Assembly: GCA_947627855.1 (NCBI GenBank)
Contig: CANQXR010000026.1
Coordinates: 1-32,862, forward strand
Source: an uncultured Clostridia bacterium
Lineage (GTDB): Bacteria; Bacillota; Clostridia; Lachnospirales; CAG-274
DNA: 32,862 nt
Direction of reading: 5' to 3'
Part shown: positions 1 through 7,751 of the stretch, in pieces
Position numbering within the stretch: the stretch's first letter is position 1
How the letters are laid out: the number at the start of each line of letters is the position of its first letter
The notes under the pieces: model-generated
Told to the model about the DNA's origin: nothing
Seen by the model: only the letters and a program-made list of their open reading frames with translations
Databases searched by the model: none
Position numbers and translations under genes: made by a program

Positions 1-110
1 ACAGGGGCAGCGAAGCTGCCCCTGTTCCCCCTTTCCCCCGCCCCCGTTGCTCGGCATGGATAGACGACTGTACGGCTGCGCCGTACAGTCGTCTATCCAT
101 GCCGAGCAGC
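1..110 (-). repeat. Composite hairpin element, copy A (cut by window edge)
   Basis: Positions 1-11 and 15-25 pair perfectly around a GAA triloop. The right arm runs on as C-rich sequence to about 46 (ending CGCCCCCG), but its partner lies outside the window, so the long hairpin is truncated. A second hairpin follows: 49-76 pairs perfectly with 80-107 (28 bp, loop TGC), then seven T from 111. The layout matches copies at 3200-3340, 4424-4577 and 31382-31549: a G-rich/C-rich long hairpin beside a smaller one. Read on the minus strand, the small hairpin comes first, as in the other copies. The T run gives this copy alone a classic plus-strand terminator look. Confidence 0.8.
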
Positions 111-146
111 TTTTTTTCATATTTCAGAAAAATGCCTTACTTTTAG

Positions 147-1755
147 GTAAATTCTCAAAGTAAATTCCACAGTGGAAAAGAAGCGGAATTTACTGCAAGA
201 AATAGTGGAACTTAGTATGAGAAGAGGTGAAAAGCAAAGGAAAATCGACATAAAAAAAGAAAAAATTGCATGGCAAACAAGCCTGAGCAAAGAATTTCTC
301 AGATTAAATTCCACCATATAAGGTGATTTTTTGTTGCAAACATATTTTTAGGAGCAAAAAATCACCATTGCTGAATTTACTATGAGAATAAATTATTTCA
401 AAAGTAAGGGTGACTGAATAACTTCTTTTGCGGGAATATGAGAAATTCCCAAAGCTGAAGCAAGCTTTTCAGAGTAGGAAAAAGTAAACAGATCGTAAGC
501 ACTTTTACCATTAAATTGTTTTCTTTTGACTGCATTAACATGGGAAAATATTAAATTTACTGTTTCCTGTGTAAAATCGTCAAAAGAACTGCCTTTAGGA
601 ACAATATTTCTGAACAAGGGGTAATTTTTTTCAATATGCGGCTTTTGATATGGGGCATTGGGGTCGCAGAAAAACATATGAGTTTCCAAGTTTCCCTCGG
701 CATCATTTTCAAAAGAGGAAACACAGCTGAACTCTCCTCCATTATCGGTAAGCAGTATGGGGAAAACATCTTTGAATCGGAAACCTTTGTCATTAAGCTT
801 TTTCTTGAACAATGAAATTTTCGATGCAGCTTCAGCAGCGGTTTTATTTTCAAGTGGAACCCGAAAGAAGTCGGGCGCGACTTTAGGAGCGATTTCCGCT
901 TGCGGAAATTTCTGATATAATACCAAACATAAAATCAACATTGACAAAATGTATTGTCATGATGACCTTACCGCCTATTCTTCCGATCACTGTATCAAGT
1001 TCAATCTGAGCCAAATCAGGATTATTTTCTATGTATTCCAAAAAATCTTCATATGTTCTTCCCCTTTTCAGACAAAGAGGAACATAATCCTGATTTTTTG
1101 GTTTCCTTTGTTTAAACTTTACCGCGCGTGGAAAATCAATAGGGCTTATGGTATAATAGCCTTTATTAATATGTCTGTAAACCGTGGCACAGGAAACAGG
1201 CAAATCGTTGGATTTAACTGCTTGATAAATGTGCTGACCATTTTGAACAGCCTCAGAAACAATGCGTTCGGTTTCATAAAACTCCTCTTTGTTAAGAGGT
1301 ATACCTGTTCTTGCTTCCACAAGCAGATTTTCATATTCCTCCTGAGCTTTCTTTGCCACATATACCCTACGGAGATATTTGCAGCATGATTTGCTTTTAA
1401 GTCCGCAGCCGTTGCAGACATACGGTGCTTTCAGAAGCTTCGGACAAGTATCATCGGTTTTTACATAACCACTGCGATGTGATTGTGCATGAAGCTTTAC
1501 TTCTTTGGATACAGTTGTAGGATCTTTATCAATACGCTTACCTATTGCCTTAAAGGGCATACCCTTGCTCAGGCATTCCTGTATTTAGGCCCAATCCTGT
1601 AAGTCATGTGTAATTTTTTTTGCTTTGAATTTCCCTCATAGTCTGAGTCTCCTTTCATCATTTCATAATTTCTCAGACTAAATTCTACCACATTTTTCTT
1701 CTCAGATTAAATTCCACTTTTAAATTCCACTGTGGAATTTACTTTGAGAATTTAC
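147..1755. mobile_element. IS30-family insertion remnant flanked by perfect 31-bp inverted repeats
   Basis: Positions 147-177 and 1725-1755 are perfect 31-bp inverted repeats enclosing a broken IS30-type transposase. Further copies of a 17-bp motif, CTCAGATTAAATTCCAC or its reverse complement, occur near 153-170, 206-222, 298-314, 372-386, 1674-1690, 1701-1717 and 1732-1748. The IS itself may therefore be the inner part (about 372-1691), with related end sequences nested outside it. No clean target-site duplication is visible. The 246 bases from 147 to 392 hold only these end-like repeats in AT-rich sequence and no gene I can support. Confidence 0.75.
393..1639 (-). pseudogene. IS30-family transposase, frameshifted and interrupted
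   Basis: This is the remains of a DDE transposase. An ATG at 1639 with a good AAAGGAG site 9 nt upstream opens a reading frame that stops within about a dozen codons. Another frame then carries the family's N-terminal helix-turn-helix (QECLSKGMPFKAIGKRIDKD), interrupted upstream by a TAA at 1585-1587. It continues through a Cys-rich segment to the first catalytic region (LDTVIGRIGGKV). A second frameshift at about 930-950 moves to the frame that holds LLTDNGGEF and YQKPHIEKN, the second Asp and the Glu of the triad, ending at 393. At least two frameshifts and one stop make it non-functional as read, unless sequencing errors are involved. Catalytic residues survive, so decay may be fairly recent. 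Confidence 0.85.
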
Positions 1756-1792
1756 TCCTTACACAAACGGACATTTTTTCATAATTTTTTTG

Positions 1793-1821
1793 TTTTAAAT
1801 ACATGCTTTTTATGGTATAAT
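1793..1821 (+). promoter_or_regulatory. Sigma-A-like promoter with extended -10
   Basis: A consensus TATAAT lies at 1816-1821, preceded by TGG, which makes it an extended -10. A weak -35 (TTTTAA, 1793-1798) sits 17 bp upstream. It is 32 bp before the start codon at 1854 and just outside the IS30 remnant, so the gene appears to have its own promoter. Confidence 0.6.
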
Positions 1822-1853
1822 TATAAATAATAATATTTTGAGGAGGTTGTCAA

Positions 1854-3197
1854 ATGAAAAAGGCTGTTTTTGCGACTATAATTCTATTGACTGTACTTTT
1901 ACAGATGAACATTGTTTTTGCTGCCAGATTAGGCTGCAGTACAGAGCTTGAAGGGGCATATTATAATATGACATTGGGAAAGCCCGAAGGTGAAGTGCCA
2001 AGGCTTGTTCTGAATTTAAGCGGTCAGTCCACAGGTCTTTTGGCCTTCCATATGGTTCTTGACGGAGCCGAATGGGATGTAGGCAAAATGGCATCCATAG
2101 ACAATGATATACAGATAATCGAAGCTTCAAAAAATGACATTCAAGTCAAGTTTACCCGCGAATATTTCAAGGACTATTCCAAGGATAATAAAGTTGAAAT
2201 ATCTTTGCCTTTGTACACCAGAAATTTTTCAGATGGGCTTATTTATCTGAATATTAAAGATACGCCAAATTATATGGAAGAAACAAGCTTCATTTTTGCA
2301 AGTAATCAAGCAGGATATTTTGCAATTGATTATGATGAAAATACCCCTATCTATAAAAGCGGTATATCTCAGCTTTCAGACATAGTGGTAAGGGATAAGT
2401 CCAGCTTTGCACTCAGCCCCGGAAAAACAGAAATTAAAATATCAATTACCGATAATGGTTTTGATTTTGTGGGCACACCTGTTGTTGAAGGTGAGGGCAA
2501 ATATAAGGGTATACTTACAACAGAAGCTGTCGGCAATAAAAGCTTTGTAATTCATATTACAGAAAAAACAAAAGCCGAAGCAGGAAGCATAAAAATTTCC
2601 GGACTTAAAATAATCAAAAATAATAATGCAAAAGGCGCTGTGCCTGAGTTTTATGTTTCGGCATACGGAGATGCACAGTACACCTCCAACGAGGGAGTGC
2701 AGCAAAGCAGAAATTACAGCGAAAGACAATATTTTGAAGCCGGCGTTGCTTCAAATGAAATAAGCTCCCTGACGGAAGCAAATGATGATGCCACTGTATC
2801 ATCTGATGAAAATGTGCTTACCTTCACCGTTGGCGGCAGCTCATACACTCTTAACGGCGAAACCGTCAGAACAGAAGCGCCGTGTATAATAATAAACGAC
2901 AGAACGCTTCTGCCTTTGAGAACGCTTGCCAATGCAATTGGCATATCGGACGATGACATAACCTATGACAGCACTACCAAAACCGCTGTTCTGAAAAAAG
3001 GCGAAACGGAAACGGCTATACAGCAGGGCAGCGATACATTGATTGTGAACGGTATGAAAATACCGGTATCTGCTCCGGCAGATGTTTATAATTCAATGAT
3101 GTATATTCCTGTAAGGGATGTCTGCAATGCTTTTGGCATATTGCCTGTAAATATAACCTATGATGGAAATTCACGCATGGTCAGAATAATATTCTGA
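1854..3197 (+). CDS. Secreted protein with C-terminal copper-amine-oxidase-like stalk domain
   Basis: A 447-aa protein. Residues 1-24 form a Sec signal peptide (MKKAVFATIILLTVLLQ, then a small-residue cleavage region), so it should be exported. Residues about 25-320 are beta-rich and unfamiliar, with repeated Asp/Lys-rich strands reminiscent of cohesin-like or adhesive folds; I cannot name this part. Residues about 324-447 match the copper amine oxidase N-terminal-like domain (PF07833): LNGETV, then DRTLLPLRTLANAIG and MMYIPVRDVCNAFG, each followed by hydrophobic strands. In Clostridia this domain is a common surface-protein module and does not imply amine oxidase activity. The start is fixed by GAGGAGG 7 nt upstream. 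The gene stands alone and its stop is followed after 10 nt by hairpin element B. Role at the cell surface is inferred. Confidence 0.85.
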   Translation: MKKAVFATIILLTVLLQMNIVFAARLGCSTELEGAYYNMTLGKPEGEVPRLVLNLSGQSTGLLAFHMVLDGAEWDVGKMASIDNDIQIIEASKNDIQVKFTREYFKDYSKDNKVEISLPLYTRNFSDGLIYLNIKDTPNYMEETSFIFASNQAGYFAIDYDENTPIYKSGISQLSDIVVRDKSSFALSPGKTEIKISITDNGFDFVGTPVVEGEGKYKGILTTEAVGNKSFVIHITEKTKAEAGSIKISGLKIIKNNNAKGAVPEFYVSAYGDAQYTSNEGVQQSRNYSERQYFEAGVASNEISSLTEANDDATVSSDENVLTFTVGGSSYTLNGETVRTEAPCIIINDRTLLPLRTLANAIGISDDDITYDSTTKTAVLKKGETETAIQQGSDTLIVNGMKIPVSAPADVYNSMMYIPVRDVCNAFGILPVNITYDGNSRMVRIIF

Positions 3198-3199
3198 TG

Positions 3200-3340
3200 A
3201 TTGCCCACGCCTGCCGAACCATCGAAGATGGTTCCGGCAGGCGGAGCGTCGGGGGCGGAGAGAAGAAAACGAGGGGGAGGACAGCTTCGCTGTCCTCCCC
3301 CTCGTTTTCTTCTCTCCGCCCCCGACGCAGTCGGTACGCT
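3200..3340 (+). repeat. Composite hairpin element, copy B
   Basis: Small hairpin: 3208-3223 pairs with 3227-3243 around a GAA triloop, with one bulged base. Giant hairpin: 3246-3285 pairs with 3289-3328, a perfect 40-bp stem with loop TTC. The stem base reads GCGTCGGGGGCG and the apex AGGGGGAGGACAGC. The element starts about 10 nt after the stop at 3197 and ends just before the 3' end of the convergent gene at 3347. No U-tract follows the giant stem on either strand, so it is not a textbook intrinsic terminator, although a 40-bp G-rich stem could still halt polymerase. Confidence 0.9.
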
Positions 3341-3346
3341 TCAGGT

Positions 3347-3886
3347 TCAAAGGGTCAGCTCTTCAAGATTTCTCCCGAATCTGAAAGCACGGATATATAT
3401 TTTTGTACATCTGCTGTAACATCTGAAAAGCTTCAAAGCCTTTGTTTCATCATCATATACCTTCCAATAGCCGCAAAGCTTGAAATTACTGCCTTTGTTT
3501 TTTATAAAGCCTATTACATCGTCTAAGGGATAGCCCAAAAACAAACCTATTTCGTGGGGAAAGTGAGAACAGGTATTCAGCCGCATTTTCAGTGTTTCTA
3601 TAAGCCTGTCAAATTCAAAATCGGAATATCCCAACGTCTTCAGAAATACCTTTACACGAGGATTTTCCATATCATGCACCAGCATTTTTTTCCTGCATAC
3701 ATATATCAAAGAATAATTTGGGGTAGTTTTTAGGATATATATGACGATACCCTTTTTTGACAAAAGCTTATTCAAGGCTTCAATTTTGGCTCTGAGCTGC
3801 CCGTTTTCCATTGTGCAGTTAAAAAGGCTGCCTGTTTTTATTCCTCCCAGAACGGGGGCGCAGTTTCTTATAATCATAAATTCCAC
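3347..3886 (-). CDS. DUF3793 family protein
   Basis: About 179 aa from a GTG start at 3886; an ATG at 3877 is an alternative. The long open frame reaches back to 3949, but that would overlap the upstream flavodoxin, while a GGGGATGG site lies just before the GTG. The protein has the hallmarks of DUF3793: an N-terminal RNCAPVLGGIKTGSLFNC, a central LLSKKGI segment, and the strongly conserved FPHEIGLFLGYPLDDVIGFI followed by CGYWKVYDDE. No transmembrane segment. Function is unknown. In anaerobic Clostridia this family is often found beside small flavodoxins, as here, where the gene lies 26 bp downstream of one. The Cys and His residues in conserved motifs make a redox or metal-linked role plausible, but that is inference. 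Confidence 0.8.
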   Translation of the reverse strand: MEFMIIRNCAPVLGGIKTGSLFNCTMENGQLRAKIEALNKLLSKKGIVIYILKTTPNYSLIYVCRKKMLVHDMENPRVKVFLKTLGYSDFEFDRLIETLKMRLNTCSHFPHEIGLFLGYPLDDVIGFIKNKGSNFKLCGYWKVYDDETKALKLFRCYSRCTKIYIRAFRFGRNLEELTL

Positions 3887-3912
3887 AAAACACCATCCCC
3901 ATTCGGTCGCTG

Positions 3913-4326
3913 TTAAAAACCGGCAAATTCTCTGCCGAATTTTTCGCATTCCTCAAGACCGTATTTGTCCGGAATGGAGTTGATGATCAGCCCGTTTTCA
4001 AATAACAGAGCGCCGTCAGATTTTACCCTTTCCTCCCATTCTCTCATCCATCTTCCATCTCCCCAGCCGTAAGAGCCGAAAAGCGCTGTTTTTTTGCCTC
4101 TGAGCTTTGGTTCGGTTTCTCTGAAAAAAGGCTCGAATTCCCCCTCTTCCAGAACCTCGTCACCCATAGCGGGACAGCCAAAGGCTATTTTGTCAAAGCT
4201 GTCGGTCATTTCCGGCGAAAATGAAGATACATCAAAAACCCTTGCTCCGGCTCCTGCTGCAACGGCATTTGCCATCTTCTCTGTGTTTCCGCTTCCTGAC
4301 CAATAAACTACCGCAATATCTGCCAT
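3913..4326 (-). CDS. Short-chain flavodoxin
   Basis: A 137-aa flavodoxin, a cytoplasmic FMN-binding electron carrier that can replace ferredoxin. The phosphate-binding loop is WSGSGNTEKMA (residues about 9-19). The FMN-contacting loops are GCPAMGDEVLE (about 50-60) and FGSYGWGDGRWM (about 83-94), with an aromatic Tyr-Gly-Trp typical of isoalloxazine stacking. Its length is normal for the short-chain class, without the extra loop of long-chain flavodoxins. Start ATG has AAGGAAGGGAG upstream. The downstream DUF3793 gene is probably cotranscribed. Redox partners cannot be inferred from the neighbourhood. Confidence 0.92.
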   Translation of the reverse strand: MADIAVVYWSGSGNTEKMANAVAAGAGARVFDVSSFSPEMTDSFDKIAFGCPAMGDEVLEEGEFEPFFRETEPKLRGKKTALFGSYGWGDGRWMREWEERVKSDGALLFENGLIINSIPDKYGLEECEKFGREFAGF

Positions 4327-4371
4327 AAATAAAACTCCCTTCCTTTTCCGTTTAGTGCCAACCCGACTGTA

Positions 4372-4401
4372 AAATTACAAACAATTCATACAAAATGTCA
4401 G
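4372..4401 (-). promoter_or_regulatory. Possible promoter for the flavodoxin gene
   Basis: On the minus strand CTGACA (4396-4401) and TAATTT (4372-4377) are separated by 18 bp, about 45 bp upstream of the start at 4326. The match is moderate. It lies between hairpin element C and the gene, so the flavodoxin could be transcribed independently of addB. Confidence 0.35.
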
Positions 4402-4423
4402 CAGGCGATTTTTAAAGCTTTAG

Positions 4424-4577
4424 CCGACCAGCCTGCGTGGCGTCGGGGGCGAGGGGCGAGCCGCAGAGGGGGAAAGGGAACGGACAAGTCCGTTCCCTTT
4501 CCCCCTCTGCGGCTCGCCCCTCGCCCCCGACGCCACGCCTTTCAAATCATCTTTGATGATTTGAAAGGCGGAGGCAG
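4424..4577 (-). repeat. Composite hairpin element, copy C (51-bp perfect stem)
   Basis: Giant hairpin: 4435-4485 pairs perfectly with 4488-4538, a 51-bp stem with a minimal loop. Small hairpin: 4537-4551 pairs perfectly with 4555-4569 (15 bp, triloop). On the minus strand the addB stop (4584) is followed by GGCTGC, then the small hairpin, then the giant one. The stem base contains GCGTCGGGGGCG, as in copy B; the apex GGGGGAAAGGGAACGGAC resembles copies A and D. The small hairpin arm TTTCAAATCATC resembles that of copy D. No T-tract follows. Confidence 0.92.
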
Positions 4578-4583
4578 CCTTCA

Positions 4584-7500
4584 TTACATAGTCTGCGAAG
4601 CCTTATCTTTAATTATACTGTCAGAAACAGGCTGTTCCTCCTCTTTTTTCAAAACCCGTTTCCTTGACTTGTCTATATCGATTTTGCATATTCCGCTGTA
4701 AGGGCAGTAATCACAGCCATGCTGAGCCTTATATTCATAAGGCAGCACAGGAATTTTTCCGCTTCGTATATCCTGCCCTATTTTCTCGGCTGTTTTTATT
4801 CCGGTGTCCATAATGGAATTAAGCTTGTCCTCGGATACACACTCCAGATTTTTGAAATATGACTTGTCACCGTTGTTTTCAAGAGCGGCAATATTTTCCT
4901 TGTCGTTGGAGATTATCCCCACCGGTCTGAAACTGTTTGCAATAAACTCTTTTGCTTTGTCAATACCTGTTTTGTCCTCGTCAGTCATAGGATTACGGAA
5001 TGTAAAGTACATAAGTCCCGATGGGCTTACCTTTTTTCCGACCCCTTCCCTTTTTTGCCTTTCGGAAATGTAGGCTTTAAGATATAATATCATCTGCAGC
5101 TTAAGTCCGTTGTATATTTCTGTAAAGTCTATGGTCTGCACGGACGATTTATAATCGGTTATTTTGACATATATATTATTGTCCTTTTCATACAGGTCAA
5201 CCCTGTCTATTTTACCCTCAAGCTTTATGCTGCTGCCAAGATCTATGGCAGGAAACATATCCTCCGATTTGCTGCCGAAGCTTACTTCATATTCTGTGGG
5301 CATAAAGCTGCCTCTCTTAAGCTGGTCGATGCCTGCTTTGAGAGATGTGCAGGCTGTTTTTTCCATGACACGGCAGAAATATTTCAGCTTCAGCATATTT
5401 TCGGGCAGCTTGTTTTCGTCCCCAAATATATCGGGAATGTTTTCTTTCAATACTTCGGGCATTATTTCATCTACCAGTCTGACAATTTCTTCATCGGAAA
5501 GTTCATAATCTCCATCGGTTTTTCTGAAAAAATTCTCCATAATGCCATGCATTATATTTCCCTTGTCAAGACTGTTTATTTCAAATGCCTTTTCCTCCTT
5601 AAGCTTTAAAATATATTTTAAAAAATATGAAAACGGGCATTTTATATATCTGTCAAGACGTGAGCTTGAAAGGGTGGTTTCATTTCCGAATATGATTTTT
5701 GTCAGATCCTCCGAAAGATATTCGTCAGGCAAAAACGGATCGCTGCGGCTTGGTGTATTTACCTCTTCTCCGTATACTGTGGTTTCAATATTGAACATAT
5801 TCTCTATTTTTTCCACAATTTCCGATTTTTCAAGCTTTTCTCCCGAATTGTTGCCTATGGGGAAGCTTATCGTAATATATTCTGAGGACTTTGTCATTAT
5901 CTGATATATTTTAAGATATTCAAGGGAAAGAAGCTCATCGCTTCCGGCGGCAAGCTCCATTCCCTTTTCCTTCATAAGCTCTCTTTCCGAATCATTTATA
6001 AGCCCGTCGTCATCAAATTTCCTCGGCAGACTGCCTCTTACGGCTCCCAGAACAAACATGGCTTTTATCTCCGGCAGACGGCTTCTTTCAATGTCGCCTA
6101 TAATTATATTATCTCCGTAAAGGGGTATGGTTGCCACGGATTTTCCGGCGAAGCCTGTTTTCAGAATTTCGGCATACTCCTCAAGCGTAACCTGCTGATC
6201 GCCAAGAAATTCCTCCATTTTGTCAAAGGTAGACACAACCTGTTCCCACACCTGTTTATATCTCGACGCGAGAACCCTGTCGCCTTTGTCATTGGTCAGC
6301 GGAGAATATTTTTTATAGAATTTCGCCCTGTCTATTACTTCAAATACCTTTCGGTTTATGTCACTTACCGTATATTCTTTTGACGGAGCAAAGCTTTCAT
6401 ACATTGGTTCTATAATATACATAAGCTTCTTTCTTATGCTTTCCATATGCCTGTCCTTGAATTCATAGCCCCATCTGTAACCGTCTATGCCCCTTGCAAG
6501 GGCGTATTTTTCAAGCTGCATAATATCATCTCTGCTTATATCGGTAAGCTCTGTTTTTAAAAATCCGAACACATATTCGGAGCTGAGGTTATATGCAAGC
6601 ATATTCACAAGGGAAAGCATAAAAACTGCGCATGGGTGGGATACAACAGGCGTTCTGCCATCTGTAAAATCGGGTATATCCCTTTTTTTAAGCTCGTTTC
6701 TGAAAACAGGCAGATATGATGGATCGCATAATATAACCGCCATCTCCCTATATCTTACGCCATTTTCGGCAAGGCGGCATATATCATTGCATACCGCCGA
6801 CACCTCGGCACGCATATTTACTCCCGAAATTATGTTTATCTCCGGTGAGGGCGCTTTATACTTACGGGGAGTCAATTCAAAAAATTCCCTTTCCATATGT
6901 CTGAGGGCTTCTTTTTTGGCAGGAACAAAGTCCGGATATATGTTTTTTACTCTTCCCTCTTTGGGAAAAAGCTCCCTGAAAATGCCGAGAATTCTGACAT
7001 ACGCCTTTTTTGTTTCATAAAAGGGGTCTAAAAGAACATCTCCCTCAGACTTTTCGACTGCCTTTTCCATACACAGTGTCACCGTGGTTTGTTCGGCGTA
7101 TGCAAGAATTTCCGATATTACCCTGTATTCCTGTGCTGTAAAGCTGTTGAAGCCGTCTATGTAAACAAAACTGCCATCAAAAAGTGAGCTGTCTTTTATT
7201 TTTTCGGCTACATAATCCAGAATCTGGTCGGAGGATATATATTTTTCCGATATGAAGCTGTCATAGCTTTCATATATTGCGAGTATATCCCTCATTTTTT
7301 CTCCGAAGCCTTTGTTTTCCGCTTCGATTTCATCAAGCTTTCGGCGCAGTATGTCACAGCTTATGCCGAATCGGTAAAATTCGCTTATAACACTGTCTAT
7401 GCGCTCTATTGCTCCGGGCTTGTCTGCTGAAATATTAAGGGATTTCAGCGAAAGACCGCATATGAGCCTTCTGAGTATCATTCTCTTGCTTTCGTCATCG

Positions 7501-7742
7501 AGAAATTCCTTCCTTATGCTGCCTGTTTCCGCCGCCATATGAAATCTCAGTCTGTTGAAGCTGACCACGTCTATATTTATAAGGGATTTTCTGAGAGCGG
7601 TCAGCTTTTTTTCCGATTCAAGGGTAAACTGCTCAGGCACTATATAGATTATTCTTTTTGAAAGGGGAGCTTTAAGCATTTCGTCTATGCAATAGCTTGT
7701 TTTGCCTTTTCCGCTCTTTCCCAAAACAAAATTCAGTTTCAT
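4584..7742 (-). CDS. addB: ATP-dependent helicase/nuclease subunit B (AddB)
   Basis: A 1052-aa AddB, partner of AddA in the Gram-positive RecBCD equivalent that resects double-strand breaks up to Chi. The N-terminal Walker A is GKSGKGKTS (residues about 8-16), followed by the inactive-helicase region (YIVPEQFTLESEKKL). The C-terminal nuclease has KIDRVDLY, ITDYKSS and LQMILYLKAY. The Fe-S cluster ligands are present: one Cys in CPFSYFLKY and three in CDYCPYSGIC, the C-x2-C-x5-C spacing of AddB. Start ATG 7742 (a GTG lies one codon upstream) has AAGGTG nearby and sits 9 bp after thiI. Oddly, addA does not follow: the next sequence is hairpin element C and then a flavodoxin. At 1052 aa it is slightly shorter than the Bacillus protein (about 1160). 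Confidence 0.93.
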   Translation of the reverse strand: MKLNFVLGKSGKGKTSYCIDEMLKAPLSKRIIYIVPEQFTLESEKKLTALRKSLINIDVVSFNRLRFHMAAETGSIRKEFLDDESKRMILRRLICGLSLKSLNISADKPGAIERIDSVISEFYRFGISCDILRRKLDEIEAENKGFGEKMRDILAIYESYDSFISEKYISSDQILDYVAEKIKDSSLFDGSFVYIDGFNSFTAQEYRVISEILAYAEQTTVTLCMEKAVEKSEGDVLLDPFYETKKAYVRILGIFRELFPKEGRVKNIYPDFVPAKKEALRHMEREFFELTPRKYKAPSPEINIISGVNMRAEVSAVCNDICRLAENGVRYREMAVILCDPSYLPVFRNELKKRDIPDFTDGRTPVVSHPCAVFMLSLVNMLAYNLSSEYVFGFLKTELTDISRDDIMQLEKYALARGIDGYRWGYEFKDRHMESIRKKLMYIIEPMYESFAPSKEYTVSDINRKVFEVIDRAKFYKKYSPLTNDKGDRVLASRYKQVWEQVVSTFDKMEEFLGDQQVTLEEYAEILKTGFAGKSVATIPLYGDNIIIGDIERSRLPEIKAMFVLGAVRGSLPRKFDDDGLINDSERELMKEKGMELAAGSDELLSLEYLKIYQIMTKSSEYITISFPIGNNSGEKLEKSEIVEKIENMFNIETTVYGEEVNTPSRSDPFLPDEYLSEDLTKIIFGNETTLSSSRLDRYIKCPFSYFLKYILKLKEEKAFEINSLDKGNIMHGIMENFFRKTDGDYELSDEEIVRLVDEIMPEVLKENIPDIFGDENKLPENMLKLKYFCRVMEKTACTSLKAGIDQLKRGSFMPTEYEVSFGSKSEDMFPAIDLGSSIKLEGKIDRVDLYEKDNNIYVKITDYKSSVQTIDFTEIYNGLKLQMILYLKAYISERQKREGVGKKVSPSGLMYFTFRNPMTDEDKTGIDKAKEFIANSFRPVGIISNDKENIAALENNGDKSYFKNLECVSEDKLNSIMDTGIKTAEKIGQDIRSGKIPVLPYEYKAQHGCDYCPYSGICKIDIDKSRKRVLKKEEEQPVSDSIIKDKASQTM

Positions 7743-7751
7743 CACATCACC

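Noticed and set aside
117..317. Minus-strand open frame of 66 aa beside the IS ends
   Set aside because: It lies wholly within AT-rich repeat-end sequence, has no ribosome binding site and no family resemblance.
135..1762. CCTTAC on both sides of the IS30 remnant as a target duplication
   Set aside because: The copies lie at unequal distances from the repeats (6 bp on the left, 1 bp on the right), so chance or overlap with the end sequence is more likely.
3197..3526. Open frames reading through the giant hairpin B
   Set aside because: Low-complexity translation of a palindrome with no start signals.
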